Source: RGIG1902 sp034926865
Lineage (GTDB): Bacteria; Bacillota; Clostridia; Oscillospirales; Butyricicoccaceae
Reading direction: 5' to 3'
NCBI GenBank assembly: GCA_034926865.1
Contig: JAYFQP010000003.1
Span: forward strand, 62,001 to 126,000
DNA: 64,000 nucleotides
Below the pieces are notes generated by a model. It saw only the letters and a program-made list of their open reading frames with translations, was not told the DNA's origin and did not search any database. Made by a program: the position numbers and the translations under genes. Numbering within the stretch: the first letter of the stretch is position 1; each line of letters starts with the position of its first letter. Of the stretch, positions 27,037 through 36,800 are shown piece by piece.

Positions 27037-27318
27037 TCACCGCTTGAACTCGATCGACGCTATCCTGCCCCTGACGGCAAGGCTTCCCTTATCCATTGAG
27101 GCTATCTCCATATCCATACCGCAGATCGTTATCACCATTTCCTCCGCAGAAACCTTTATTAGATTAGGGCCGTACTCGAGTATGCCGTCATGCTGTTCAA
27201 TAAGAAAATACCGGTCACCCTCAAGCTCCATTCTCGGGAGACCAAAGCCGCCGTAACCCCACAGGTCCCATTTTTCAGCTGCCTGATACAATTTTTCTTT
27301 CACTCCGCTGTCTTTCAA
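27037..27318 (-). CDS. yqfC: Sporulation protein YqfC
   Basis: A 93-residue YabP/YqfC family protein (GDRYFLIEQHDGILEYGPNLIKV core), expressed under sigma-E in Bacillus. Starts with TTG at 27318, 9 nt after GGGAGGT, which is unusually strong support for a non-ATG start. First gene of the operon through DUF554. Divergent from ylbJ with a 67-bp gap; I could not find a convincing sigma-E promoter pair in it. Confidence 0.92.
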   Translation of the reverse strand: MKDSGVKEKLYQAAEKWDLWGYGGFGLPRMELEGDRYFLIEQHDGILEYGPNLIKVSAEEMVITICGMDMEIASMDKGSLAVRGRIASIEFKR

Positions 27319-27385
27319 AGTAATTACCTCCCAAAAACGGAATATACATCTATTGTAAGCAAGTCTTTTTCAAGGAGCGTTAACT

Positions 27386-28513
27386 ATGGACAGACCAATC
27401 GTTTCACGCCTTTTGTCAAACCTTACCTTTTGCCTTATTACTTTATTCGGAGCGGGGCTCATCCTATTCACTAAAGATGTGTCGGCTGCGGCCACAAACG
27501 GTATTTCTCTATGCCTGAGGGTAGTGATACCCTCGCTTTTCCCGTTCTTCGTCCTCTCGTCCCTGTTTATATCCTCAGGTTTTGCCATGAGCCTTTCAAA
27601 GTTTATGGCAAAGCCGCTGCGGCTGCTGTTCCGCCTGCCTGGCGCTTGCTCACCAGCCATTGTCATGGGGCTTATCGGCGGATACCCGGTAGGAGCAAAA
27701 ACGGCCTTCGATCTTTACGACAACGGCTCATGCAGCGCCGGCGAATGCTCCCGCCTGCTCATTTTCTGCAGCAACTGCGGCCCGGCTTTCATCTTCTCGG
27801 CCGTGGGGGCCTCAATTTTCGGCAGCCTTAAGGCAGGGGCGGTCATATATCTTTGCCATATAGCCTCGGCCCTTCTCATAGGCATGGTTTCCGGATTTTT
27901 CAGCCCAAAAACGCCTGACCGTCCGTGCACTGCCCCTGCCAGCACCAGCCAGCGCTTTCCATCCGCCTTTGTTTCTTCGGTAAGTTCTTCGTTTACGGCA
28001 ATGCTTAACGTCTGCGGCTTCGTAATATTTTTCTCGTCGCTTATGGCCTTTTTGAAACGCTGCGGTTTTATCTCGTTATTCATAAAGCTGCTGTTCTTTC
28101 TTGAACCAAAGGTGGCTTCCGCTCTTGTAGAAGGCATATTTGAGATGACAGGCGGAGTATCCTCTGTGGCCGCGGCTGGGCTCGGGGTGCCCGGAGCAAT
28201 GGCCCTCTGTGCTTTTATCATCGGCTGGGGCGGCATCTCCGTACACAGCCAAGTGATCTCTCTCATGGGAGACAGACCCATTTCCATGAGCGGATACTTC
28301 AAAGGCAAGATGCTTCACGCCGTCATCTCTTCAGCTATGACATACGCCTTCTCCATATACTTTCTCAAAGAGGCGTCAGTTTGTGCGCCCATATATGCAA
28401 ACGGTTACTATATTGCAAGCCCGATGTATTTTATAATAGTAATGGGCATCTATCTTGCGCTGGCCCTTCTATTATCCTTCTTGACAATGGATTTTGGCAA
28501 AAAAGCGAAATAA
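27386..28513 (+). CDS. ylbJ: Sporulation integral membrane protein YlbJ
   Basis: A 375-residue protein with about eight membrane helices, containing the YlbJ signatures LRVVIPSLFPFFVLSSL, GLIGGYPVGAKTAFDLY, FCSNCGPAFIFSAVG and GWGGISVHSQ. In Bacillus it is a sigma-E gene needed for spore cortex integrity. AAGGAGCG precedes the ATG. Divergent from yqfC, so the two sporulation genes share a 67-bp control region. Confidence 0.92.
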   Translation: MDRPIVSRLLSNLTFCLITLFGAGLILFTKDVSAAATNGISLCLRVVIPSLFPFFVLSSLFISSGFAMSLSKFMAKPLRLLFRLPGACSPAIVMGLIGGYPVGAKTAFDLYDNGSCSAGECSRLLIFCSNCGPAFIFSAVGASIFGSLKAGAVIYLCHIASALLIGMVSGFFSPKTPDRPCTAPASTSQRFPSAFVSSVSSSFTAMLNVCGFVIFFSSLMAFLKRCGFISLFIKLLFFLEPKVASALVEGIFEMTGGVSSVAAAGLGVPGAMALCAFIIGWGGISVHSQVISLMGDRPISMSGYFKGKMLHAVISSAMTYAFSIYFLKEASVCAPIYANGYYIASPMYFIIVMGIYLALALLLSFLTMDFGKKAK

Positions 28514-28554
28514 GCTGTTTTTAAATACCTGCGCCATTTATCGTCAAAAAATCA

Positions 28555-28583
28555 TTGTAAAGCCACTCAAAAAATACTATAAT
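28555..28583 (+). promoter_or_regulatory. Sigma-A promoter of the small Cys protein gene
   Basis: TTGTAA (28555-28560), 17-nt spacer, perfect TATAAT (28578-28583), then GGAGGG before the gene. Confidence 0.8.
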
Positions 28584-28613
28584 TGATGTATTCTATTAAG
28601 CGGAGGGTATGAG

Positions 28614-28817
28614 ATGCTTTTCAATAAAGACATACGGCATATATGCGCTTTGTGCGAAAACTCCGTTCCGCTTGACTGCGACACTGTCTTATGCAGGAAA
28701 AGAGGGCCTGTGTCAGCCGAGCACACCTGCAGAAAATTCAAATACGATCCGCTTAAAAGGATTCCGCCAAAACCCGCCGCGATAAAAGCGTTTTCGGAAA
28801 AAGACTTTGAACTTTGA
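28614..28817 (+). CDS. Small cysteine-rich protein of unknown function
   Basis: A 67-residue soluble, basic protein with six cysteines (CALCENS, CDTVLC and a later C), spaced like a zinc ribbon or knuckle. I do not recognise a named family; short Cys proteins of this style are common in Clostridia. Its own promoter, GGAGGG 8 nt before the ATG, and a terminator show it is a real monocistronic gene. Confidence 0.8.
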   Translation: MLFNKDIRHICALCENSVPLDCDTVLCRKRGPVSAEHTCRKFKYDPLKRIPPKPAAIKAFSEKDFEL

Positions 28818-28822
28818 TCTCA

Positions 28823-28855
28823 AGCCATTCGTTTTTGCGAATGGCTTTTTATTTT
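28823..28855 (+). terminator. Terminator of the small Cys protein gene
   Basis: 9-bp stem AGCCATTCG/CGAATGGCT followed by TTTTTATTTT, 6 bp after the stop. Confidence 0.88.
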
Positions 28856-28906
28856 GTATCATATAGCTTACAAAGCAGAAAATATATCTTACAGAGGTGA
28901 GCTATT

Positions 28907-29797
28907 ATGAAAAAAGAATTGTTCAAAGGATGTGCCACAGCTCTTATAACCCCTTTTGATCACGACGGCAGAATAGATTTCGACTGCTTCGAGGCCCAGA
29001 TAGAATACCAGATAGCCTCAGGCGCGGACGCCCTTGTAGTTGCCGGCACAACGGGAGAAGGCTCGGTTTTGAGCGACGACGAGTTCCTGGCGCTTTTAAA
29101 CTTTGCCATATTCAGGGTAAAAGAACGTGTCCCTGTTATCGCTGGGACGGGAAAAAACGACACGGGGCATGCGCTTGGGATGTCAGTCGCCGCATATGAG
29201 CTTGGCGCAGACGGACTTTTAATCGTAACACCATACTACAACAAGACATCCCAGAAAGGGCTTATAAAACACTTCACCTATATTGCCGACAGGGCAAAGC
29301 TGCCGGTTATAATCTACAACGTACCCTCGCGCACCGGCCTGAGCTGCACAGCGCAGACATATCGTGAGCTTTCGTCTCATCCCCGCATAATAGGGGTAAA
29401 AGAGGCCTCAAGCGATATTACTCTGCCGCTTGAAACAAGGCGCATCTGCCCAGAAGATTTCTATATCTACAGCGGCAACGACGACATGACCCTGCCTTTT
29501 TTGTCTCTTGGCGCTTCTGGAGTTATCTCCGTGCTTTCAAATATCGCCCCAAAGGCTGTTCATGATATGTGTCAGGCTTATTTTGACGGACATGCGGCAG
29601 AAGCCCTCTCCATACAGCTGAAATACGGTGAGCTGACAAAAGCGCTTTTTGAAGATGTCAACCCAATCCCTCTCAAATGCGCCATGAAGCTTTTGGGCAA
29701 AGACAGCGGATACCTCAGAATGCCCCTGTGCGAGTGCAGCGAGATCCTTTCCCATCGTCTTAGAAACATCCTTTGCGAAATGGGTTACGCAATTTAA
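28907..29797 (+). CDS. dapA: 4-hydroxy-tetrahydrodipicolinate synthase DapA
   Basis: Condenses pyruvate and aspartate semialdehyde, the first step toward lysine, diaminopimelate and (in spore formers) dipicolinate. The N-acetylneuraminate-lyase fold is clear: TTGEGSVLSDDEF, the Tyr of YNVPSRTG and the Schiff-base lysine in GVKEASSD. 296 aa is normal. AGAGGTGAG precedes the ATG. Single gene; the product feeds the meso-DAP used by MurE here. Confidence 0.96.
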   Translation: MKKELFKGCATALITPFDHDGRIDFDCFEAQIEYQIASGADALVVAGTTGEGSVLSDDEFLALLNFAIFRVKERVPVIAGTGKNDTGHALGMSVAAYELGADGLLIVTPYYNKTSQKGLIKHFTYIADRAKLPVIIYNVPSRTGLSCTAQTYRELSSHPRIIGVKEASSDITLPLETRRICPEDFYIYSGNDDMTLPFLSLGASGVISVLSNIAPKAVHDMCQAYFDGHAAEALSIQLKYGELTKALFEDVNPIPLKCAMKLLGKDSGYLRMPLCECSEILSHRLRNILCEMGYAI

Positions 29798-29844
29798 AAA
29801 AAGCCGTCCCCACAGGCCTTCAAAACAACCTTGGGGACGGGCTT
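29795..29844 (-). terminator. Terminator between convergent dapA and Nudix genes
   Basis: GC-rich stem AAGCCGTCCCCA/TGGGGACGGGCTT; on the minus strand it is followed by seven T, and on the plus strand only by a weak tract. Efficient for the Nudix gene, possibly also used by dapA. Confidence 0.82.
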
Positions 29845-30351
29845 CTATATCCCGCCGTCAATTATTTCCTTAAGTACACGCGCTTCCCGCAAAACAAATC
29901 CGTCAGTCTGACCCCCGGCCAACTCTATATTGCTTTGATATGCAATCTGAGCATCAACAAACCTTAGTTCAAAGCCAAGTTCCTGTTCGTATGGCTCAAG
30001 CTTTTGGGGTAAGATTTTATTTTTGACCTTTGCAAGATAATAATAAGACCTCTGGTCAAATATCTGTTCGCCGTATATGCTCTTTCTTATCTCCCTCATC
30101 ATACCAATCTCTCTGATCGAATGAAAGATGATGGAAAGCCCCGCTTCTTCTCTCGCTTCCCTTATAAGGGCACCGATACGGCCCTCCCCGCGCTTTACTC
30201 CTCCGCCGGGAAATTTGTAGTATCCCTCCACGGTGCTTTTCACCATGGCTACCTTTCCGTTTCGTATAATAACGGCACGGGAGGCGCGGCGAACAAAGCG
30301 TTTCCACGCAGGATCATAATTACGATCATCCCATGTCTGGATAATCCTCAT
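29845..30351 (-). CDS. Nudix hydrolase
   Basis: Pyrophosphohydrolase of about 168 residues with a complete Nudix box: GGGVKRGEGRIGALIREARE then EAGL (pattern G-x5-E-x7-R-E-x2-E-E-x-G). Preceded by a strand starting RRASRAVIIRNGKVAMV. Substrate cannot be predicted. Start at 30351, 7 nt after GGAGG, instead of the open-frame start at 30369 that contains that ribosome site. Confidence 0.9.
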   Translation of the reverse strand: MRIIQTWDDRNYDPAWKRFVRRASRAVIIRNGKVAMVKSTVEGYYKFPGGGVKRGEGRIGALIREAREEAGLSIIFHSIREIGMMREIRKSIYGEQIFDQRSYYYLAKVKNKILPQKLEPYEQELGFELRFVDAQIAYQSNIELAGGQTDGFVLREARVLKEIIDGGI

Positions 30352-30393
30352 TCTTTCGCCTCCAGTCAAATATGAAGTCTCACCACCTAAGGC

Positions 30394-30422
30394 TTGCCAT
30401 CACTTAAAATCCATGACATAAT
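30394..30422 (+). promoter_or_regulatory. Sigma-A promoter of the GNAT gene
   Basis: TTGCCA (30394-30399), 17-nt spacer, CATAAT (30417-30422), about 54 bp before the gene. Confidence 0.6.
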
Positions 30423-30475
30423 CAATCCAGACGGGACTTTTAATACGCCACATCAAAAAGGAAGGTGGATAATGC

Positions 30476-30937
30476 ATGGATATAAGAACCGCAGGTATAA
30501 ACGATATTGAGGCCATAAGGATATTCTACGAAGACTTTTTTGCGCACAATGCCTCTCAGCAGCCTGAATACTACAAAAAAGCAAACTCTTACCCTGATTA
30601 CCCTATAAGCGTAGTCAGAAGTAACGATGCTGATATCCTCGCAGCCGAGGAAAACGGGTGCCTCATTGGCTTTGTACATGTAGAGATGGGCCAAACGCCT
30701 CCATATGAGACTTTTGTCCCACACAAATTTGCAAGTGTCATCGATCTGTATGTAGAACCATCTTCACGTGGCATTGGAGCAGGATCGATGCTGCTTTCAT
30801 CCGCAGCAAAATGGGCAAAAACCCGCGGAGCCGATTATATCGAGCTGAATGTTCTTACGGAAAACGAAAACGCCCTGAGACTTTATGAAAAACTCGGATA
30901 TAAAATTGTCTCGCACATAATGCGTTCAAAAATATAA
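30476..30937 (+). CDS. GNAT family N-acetyltransferase
   Basis: A 153-residue acetyltransferase. Motif A, the acetyl-CoA pyrophosphate loop, reads IDLYVEPSSRGIGAGSMLL, followed by motif B LTENENALRLYEKLGY. The target is unknown. AAGGAAGGTGG precedes the ATG. Transcribed alone. Confidence 0.88.
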   Translation: MDIRTAGINDIEAIRIFYEDFFAHNASQQPEYYKKANSYPDYPISVVRSNDADILAAEENGCLIGFVHVEMGQTPPYETFVPHKFASVIDLYVEPSSRGIGAGSMLLSSAAKWAKTRGADYIELNVLTENENALRLYEKLGYKIVSHIMRSKI

Positions 30938-31241
30938 TAACAATGCTTCTAAAATAGGTGCGCTTGCACAAATATTTTGCAATAATATCCTTTAAAAAGC
31001 AATACAAAAGGCCACGGCAAATAAGGCTGGGAATTATATCGACAAAAGTGAAACAGGCATAAATCCCTTTGAAGGGCGGGCGGCTTTGGCCGTCCGCCCT
31101 TTTTTCTGTTTATCGGTGCGGGCGTCATTGTTCTATGCGGAGGCGCTATTCTCGCCGAATGACGCCTGCTTATGGCTTTAGCTCCCAATCAAAGGAGTAA
31201 GCATCATCCAACTCACTTCATGCAAGATAATTAATCATAAT
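30938..31241 (+). other. Gene-free, structure-rich stretch with a terminator and a long hairpin
   Basis: No convincing gene. It holds the strong terminator at 31073-31106, then a long imperfect hairpin (31118-31169; outer arms GCGGGCGTCATT and AATGACGCCTGC, inner GGCG/CGCC), then a smaller one (about 31174-31205). This could be the remains of a deleted gene, a small RNA, or a border of the accessory island that follows. A 79-codon minus frame across it is not believable because it reads through the terminator. Confidence 0.55.
31073..31106 (+). terminator. Strong rho-independent terminator
   Basis: 12-bp stem AGGGCGGGCGGC with GCCGTCCGCCCT, loop TTTG, then seven T. It lies 135 bp past the GNAT stop, so it ends either the GNAT transcript or a short RNA. 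Confidence 0.92.
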
Positions 31242-31270
31242 TTGAAATCTTCAAATCATTATGCTATCAT
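31242..31270 (+). promoter_or_regulatory. Sigma-A promoter of the LytTR two-component operon
   Basis: TTGAAA (31242-31247), 17-nt spacer, TATCAT (31265-31270). It leaves an untranslated leader of about 107 nt before the regulator start. Confidence 0.75.
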
Positions 31271-31384
31271 CATTACGCAGGTAAAATCTGGCGCACACAG
31301 TGAAACGCAAATGACGCTTACGATGGCGCGCTATCGTGAAGTCCCCAATGCTGTTTACAATATGGATAACAGGAGGTGATTGCC

Positions 31385-32104
31385 TTGCTGCACATTGCCA
31401 TCTGCGATGATATGCCACAGGAGCTTGAACGTGCTGGCAATTTACTCAAGAAATACGCCTGTGAGCATATGCACTACGAAATAAAAATGGATTTTTTCTC
31501 TTCCCCTTTGGAACTGCTTACTCATGTGGAGCAAAAGGGCGGCTTTGATGTTCTGCTTCTTGATATATATATGCCAGGCATTATCGGCACGGAAGCGGCC
31601 CGGGAACTGCGAGCTATGGGTGATAAGTGCCAGATTATCTTTCTTACCACATCGCGTGACCATGCGATAGACGCTTTTTCGTTGGATGCCGCCCATTATC
31701 TGGTTAAGCCTTATTCCGAAAAAGAATTCTTTGCAGCGCTTGACAAGGCGATGGATAAGTTCACAAAAAAAGACGAGGTTTATATTACAATTAAATCAAC
31801 GGAGGGCATCAGCCGTGTGGATTTGAATAAGCTGGTATACTCTGAAACTGATAACCATGTCCAGAAATTATTCTTGTCAGATGGCAGAGTAATCAATGTT
31901 CGCAAATCCTCAAGCGAGCTATTCGAATTGCTAGAAGAACCGCGTTTTTACAAATGCGGCAGTACTTATATCATAAATATGGACTATATCGTTGAACTTA
32001 CATCCAGGAACGTGGCTTTCTCAACCGGGGCGAGAATTCCGATTCTCAGCCGAAAATATACAGACCTTAGAAAACTGTACATGGATTACAGCTGCAGCCG
32101 CTGA
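31385..32104 (+). CDS. LytTR response regulator (AgrA/VirR type)
   Basis: About 240 residues. The receiver domain has acidic pocket ICDD, phospho-acceptor LLLDIYMPG and the conserved K in HYLVKPYSEKEF. The C-terminal LytTR DNA-binding domain (about 140-235) includes SETDNHVQKLFLSDG and FYKCGSTYIINMDYIVEL. The open frame starts with a GTG inside the AGGAGGTG ribosome site; TTG at 31385, 8 nt after it, is the probable start. Pairs with the GHKL kinase 15 bp on. No agrB or agrD is seen. Confidence 0.92.
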   Translation: MLHIAICDDMPQELERAGNLLKKYACEHMHYEIKMDFFSSPLELLTHVEQKGGFDVLLLDIYMPGIIGTEAARELRAMGDKCQIIFLTTSRDHAIDAFSLDAAHYLVKPYSEKEFFAALDKAMDKFTKKDEVYITIKSTEGISRVDLNKLVYSETDNHVQKLFLSDGRVINVRKSSSELFELLEEPRFYKCGSTYIINMDYIVELTSRNVAFSTGARIPILSRKYTDLRKLYMDYSCSR

Positions 32105-32119
32105 AAGGAGTTGAGCCTT

Positions 32120-33433
32120 ATGCTTATAGTTTTAGGTGTGTTGGTGGCCCTACGCTTTTTACAGACGGCAGCTTACATCAGTTTGTTTTTCTTTTCGCTC
32201 ATAAAGCTGAGGAAACCCGCAAAAAACCGTGTCGCAATTACCGTTTCAATTTACATTGCGGTTGCCGGGTCATATTGTGCCTTTCTTTTTGTATACGGGC
32301 AGGAAATGGCGGAGCGCCTGATAATACCCGTTGAAATTGGATTGTGTCTGATCCTGCTTATTATCTGTTCGGCAGACAAATGGGCAATATCCCTTTTTGT
32401 CATGTTCACTCAGTTCAATTTGTACCTTGGCATATGCTACCTTGCGGATTTATGCTCCACTTATACCACGCAGCTCAGCTATCATATTCAGTATTTAATA
32501 ATCCGAACTGTGCTGTTCAGCGCACTTTTGTTTTTCAATTTCAAATATCTGCGTCCTCGCTTCCGGAAACTGGTGGATGTTCTCGGAAAAGAGTGGCATT
32601 TAATCACTCTGGCTGCTTTCTTCTTCTATGTTCTGGAGGCCGCTATTCTATATGTCCCGCGTTTCTACTGGTATGAGGCTGACAACCGCTGGTATCTCGT
32701 CGCAAGTTCTTATCTGGTGTTTTTCAGCGTCTACTGGCTGATCTTTCAATCAATCAGTGCAATCGTTGGAAAATATGAGGCTCAGGAGCGGGAAAGAATC
32801 CTTGCTCAGCAAAACAAGATGTGGGAAGAACAGCTGGAAGAACAGAAAAATGCCATCAATGCAACACGTCGAGACCGCCACGATCTTCGCCATCACTACG
32901 ACACGCTTTTATCTATGATGGAGGGCGGAAAAACGCAGGAAGCGATGTCTTATCTGAATGCACAGACGCGGAGAACGGAGGGCACGGCCCTTTCGGACAT
33001 CTGTCAGCATCCCGCGGCGAATGTCATTCTGTCAAGATGGGCCGCACGGGCAAGAGTGAGCGGCATTAAAACAGAAATAGATGCGCGTATTCCGGAAAGT
33101 ATTCCTATGGACGAGGTCGCGCTGGTTTCAATCCTTGCAAACTCCTTTGAGAATGCCGTAGAGGGCTGCCTGCGTACACCTGAAGGTACGGAGAGATTCA
33201 TCACCATAAAGATTGCTTATTCAGTTTATAATGGAGCAGGAAAGCTTCACATTGTTGTCGAAAACTCATGTGCAGATACCATCGTCTTTGAAAACGGCTT
33301 CCCCAGATCGGAGAAGCCTGGCGGTGGAACCGGAACAAAGAGCATGGCTTACACCGCCGAGCGGCACAATGGCATAGTGGAATTTACCGCGCAGGACAAT
33401 GTGTTTCGCACTCGTGTGCTTCTTCACTTATGA
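32120..33433 (+). CDS. AgrC-like sensor histidine kinase (GHKL)
   Basis: About 437 residues: six or seven membrane helices (residues 1-215), a coiled-coil linker (YEAQERERILAQQNKMWEEQ), the H-box TRRDRHDLRHHYDTLLSMME, the N-box LVSILANSFENAVEGC and the G-box GGGTGTKSM. This polytopic design is typical of peptide-sensing AgrC/ComD kinases. ATG 32120 follows AAAGGAG by 9 nt; the TTG at 32111 is too close. The signal is unknown, and no peptide or processing gene lies in the window. Confidence 0.92.
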   Translation: MLIVLGVLVALRFLQTAAYISLFFFSLIKLRKPAKNRVAITVSIYIAVAGSYCAFLFVYGQEMAERLIIPVEIGLCLILLIICSADKWAISLFVMFTQFNLYLGICYLADLCSTYTTQLSYHIQYLIIRTVLFSALLFFNFKYLRPRFRKLVDVLGKEWHLITLAAFFFYVLEAAILYVPRFYWYEADNRWYLVASSYLVFFSVYWLIFQSISAIVGKYEAQERERILAQQNKMWEEQLEEQKNAINATRRDRHDLRHHYDTLLSMMEGGKTQEAMSYLNAQTRRTEGTALSDICQHPAANVILSRWAARARVSGIKTEIDARIPESIPMDEVALVSILANSFENAVEGCLRTPEGTERFITIKIAYSVYNGAGKLHIVVENSCADTIVFENGFPRSEKPGGGTGTKSMAYTAERHNGIVEFTAQDNVFRTRVLLHL

Positions 33434-33461
33434 ATCACGAACTAACAATCGACATATTTTA

Positions 33462-33490
33462 ACATTTACGCCAATTTTTCAACAATTACG
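33462..33490 (+). promoter_or_regulatory. Candidate LytTR binding site: two direct repeats 20 bp apart
   Basis: AACATTTACGCCA (33461-33473) and AACAATTACGCCA (33481-33493) differ at one base and are exactly 20 bp apart. LytTR regulators (AgrA, ComE) bind paired nine-base repeats of the form ACAnTTnAG, one every 20-22 bp, just upstream of the -35 region. The repeats lie about 32 bp before a TATAAT (33522-33527) that could serve the next two genes. Confidence 0.6.
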
Positions 33491-33520
33491 CCACGGCCGG
33501 TTTTCGGCCGTGGTTTTCTT
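33491..33520 (+). terminator. Terminator after the kinase gene
   Basis: Perfect stem CCACGGCCG/CGGCCGTGG (loop GTTTT) followed by TTTTCTT. It lies between the LytTR repeats and the TATAAT, so it also occupies the place where a -35 box would sit. Confidence 0.88.
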
Positions 33521-33521
33521 G

Positions 33522-33527
33522 TATAAT
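33522..33527 (+). promoter_or_regulatory. Candidate -10 box of the SLH-protein operon
   Basis: A perfect TATAAT with no matching -35 hexamer upstream, as expected for an activator-dependent promoter. Predicted start near 33534. Confidence 0.5.
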
Positions 33528-33566
33528 CCATGCTAAGAAATTAGCTTTATGGAAGTGACTTTAATT

Positions 33567-33860
33567 ATGGAAGAACCTCGTGACAGAACTGCGGAGGTAA
33601 AGACGTCAAGCGGGAAGTTTGAAATTGCAAGAGGCGATATCTGCGAGGCTTTTGAGCAGGACGCAAACCGCCTATTCTCTGCCCGTGAGTGCTGGTATTG
33701 CAAATATGGGGATTTCGGTATTTTTACCGAGCATCCCACACAAAGAGGCGTATGCACTTATAAGACGACAATCCGCGCAATTTCTGATTCAATTGCAAAT
33801 CGGCACGAGAATGGTCCGTCCATCCAGGCGAGCCAAAAACAGGGGGAAAAAACAAAATGA
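33567..33860 (+). CDS. Small Cys-containing protein upstream of the SLH gene
   Basis: About 97 residues, soluble. I do not recognise a named family. The central block SARECWYCKYGDFGIFTEHP then GVC resembles a short metal-binding Cys motif. The ATG at 33567 follows GGAAGTGA by 9 nt; an in-frame ATG at 33549 overlaps it. Its 3' end overlaps the SLH gene start by 4 bp, so the two are translated together and probably share the LytTR-linked promoter. Confidence 0.65.
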   Translation: MEEPRDRTAEVKTSSGKFEIARGDICEAFEQDANRLFSARECWYCKYGDFGIFTEHPTQRGVCTYKTTIRAISDSIANRHENGPSIQASQKQGEKTK

Positions 33861-36800
33861 AAAAGAGACTTTTAAGCATGGTACTGGCAGTGTATCTGGT
33901 GCTGTCGCTGCTGCCTAATGTGGCGCATGCGGCATATTACAGTCCCGTTCTTATGGTAACGCTAGATGGAGACGCAGCATCGCCACAGGACTTAACTTCT
34001 AATCCATATATTGATCGCTTCGCTTTACGTTTTGCGTTGACTGAATCCCCAAAGGGAACATACAAATATACCGGCGCCGATCCTATATACGGCGACAATA
34101 TCCTCTGTTTTGCGAACCAGCCACAATATGGGCCCCTTGGTATTTGGCCTTTTTATAACGGGGCATTTTCTGTGTCAGAAGACAATCCGTTTCTTTCTGT
34201 AAGCTGTTATACTATAACGTATAAACCAGGAGCTTATGGGGCTGGTACAGAGTATAAGGAAATAGCAGCTTATAATGCCGATTACAAATTCAGTGGAGCT
34301 TCATTTACTCGTGCGAGCTATGTACAGACTGGATGGACGTATACAGACGGTGGCAATAAGACGGTTGAACTAGGACAAGTCAAAAATGATATTGCAATGC
34401 CGACAACTCTTTATCCGGTGTGGACCTTAGCTTCCTACCCCGTGACAATCAATGTGAAAAAGGATGGCAGTGCATTTGGCGCTGGGGCGCCAACCGTTAC
34501 CTTTGGCACAACAGCTGGCAGTGCGGTGGCAAATGGCACCTCTGTAGGAGACGGAACGTATAACATCTATGCCGACGGTATTGATACCGGAGTAGTTGTG
34601 ACGGTAAACGGATCTGCCGCCAGTGTGGATCTTAACTATTATACTGTGACCTTTCAAAACGACGATAATACAAGCACGCTGGATACCCAGACCGTGCTTT
34701 CCGGCCAAACCGCCGCCTATGGCGGTGCACCGCTGGCAAAAGCATCCACCGCTCAGTATTCTTATGCCTTTTCCAAATGGGTAACAACACAAGGCGGCGC
34801 GGCAGAAGCAACACTGAGCAATATCACGGCGGTAAAGACAGTATACTCAAGCTTTACACCGACTCTCCAAAGCTATACGATCACATGGAAAAAGGACGTC
34901 TCCCATATAATTGGTACCACAACCGTAGCCTATGGTGCAACACCTGCCTATCCCGATCCGAACAATACAGGCTATATCTTCTCCGGCTGGGCACCGGCCA
35001 TCGCGAGTGTTACCGGAGCGGCTACATATACAGCTACATGGACGCTGGATACATACCCAATCAGTTACATGCTCAACGGCGGTACGGCTACTAACCCTAC
35101 AAGCTATCAATATACAACCGACGTATTTACGTTAAGCAATCCCACTCGAGCAGGCTACTCCTTCTTGGGCTGGACAGGCAGCAACGGGTCAACAGCGCAA
35201 CCAAGCGTCAGCATCCCAACAGGCAGTACAGGAAATAAAACCTACACAGCCAACTGGAAAGCAGATAAACCCGCTTCGGCACCCGATGTTTCCATCGTGA
35301 CGGCAAGGACCGACAAAAGCCTTACCATTACGACAGAGACCGATTATGAATACAGCGTGGACAACGGAGCGCATTGGTACAGCAGCGGCAGCGGCAGCTA
35401 CACCTTTACCGAATTAACGCCTGACAAAGCCTATAATCTCGTCTGGCGCATTCCGGCGGTAACCGCCGGAGATACTTCAGCTGCAAGCGACGCATCCAGT
35501 CCTCTGCCCGTCACCACCAAGACTGCATCTGCATCGATACCTACGCCAACCCCTCCCACGATCGGCACAGGTACGGACAAGCCTGCCAGTGGCAGCATCA
35601 GCATCAGCGCGGTCGAGGGCAATGAGTATTATATTTCCACCAGTGCCACCGCTGACTGGAGCGGAACGCCCAACGGCTATTTTAAGGCAGCCTCCGACGG
35701 GGCGCACAAGTTTGATCATCTATCCCCCGCGACGCAATATTACATTCATGTTCGTGTCGCCGAAACGGACGACGCTATGCCCTCCGCGTCCGCTTATGCG
35801 GCACAATACACGCTGCCTGCCACGCCGCTTGCAAGCGTGGTGACCGTCGATTACGCGGAGGAAACGATCAGCTTTGCCGCCACCTATGAAATCAGCACCA
35901 ACGAAACCTTTTCTCCACCCATTGACAGCGGCAGCACAATGCAGGCAGATATGACCTATTATGTCCGATTGAAAGCCATCGTCGGCGGCGCTCCTGCGTC
36001 AGAGGCTGTAAGCTTTACAATTCCAGCTCGTCCTGCAGCCCCAAGTGTCATCACCGCTGATAAAACTAAAAACAGTATCACCATCACCCCTGTTGCGGGC
36101 CTGGAATATAAAGTCGGAAGCAGTGAATGGCAGGGCAGCGGCAGCTTCACAGGCCTTTCCCCCAATACAGATTATACTGTTTATGCCAGAGTGAAAGCGG
36201 TGAGCAGTGGAAGCGTCTCATTTGCTTCTGAATTGTATTCGACAACAATTAAAACAAAAGCGGACGGAAGCGCAGGCTTCTCCCTGCCCACAATTTCAGT
36301 GGCGCCGACCTACGACCCCGCCCAAACTCTGGCGGACATCTCCCTCCAGACAGGCTGGACATGGAGCTCCCCGACAACAGTTCCCACGGTGATAAATACC
36401 GGCTACGGCGCGGTTTATACGCCAACCGACACCGACACCGTAGATTATTCGGACGTTATTGGGTACGCAGTGGACGGCGGCGGTAAGGTCACCATTACTC
36501 GAGTTGTTCCCATTACAGTCAACCTTGCAGCACCCACAGCGGCAGACTTTACGTTCTCCGCACCCGCATCGCTTGATTTCAGCGGTACAGCTAAGCCCGC
36601 AACAGTAATGGCAAAAGGCGGCATCTCCGGCATGGGCGCCTTTACGGCCCGGTATTATCTGGACGGAGTCGAAACTGTCCCCACGAATGCCGGCACTTAC
36701 ACGGTAAAAATTGATATTGAACAGGGCTACAATTATGCGGCAGCTAGCGACATTACGGATAGCTCATGGGCATTTACCATTGCTAAGGTCTCTCAAGCGC

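Noticed and set aside
27319..27385. Sigma-E promoters expected between yqfC and ylbJ
   Set aside because: Neither strand shows a -10/-35 pair with correct spacing at convincing quality.
27715..28308. 197-codon minus frame opposite ylbJ
   Set aside because: Antisense to a well-recognised sporulation gene whose frame shows family motifs.
30949..31188. 79-codon minus frame
   Set aside because: Runs across the terminator and long hairpin and has a low-complexity, unnatural composition.
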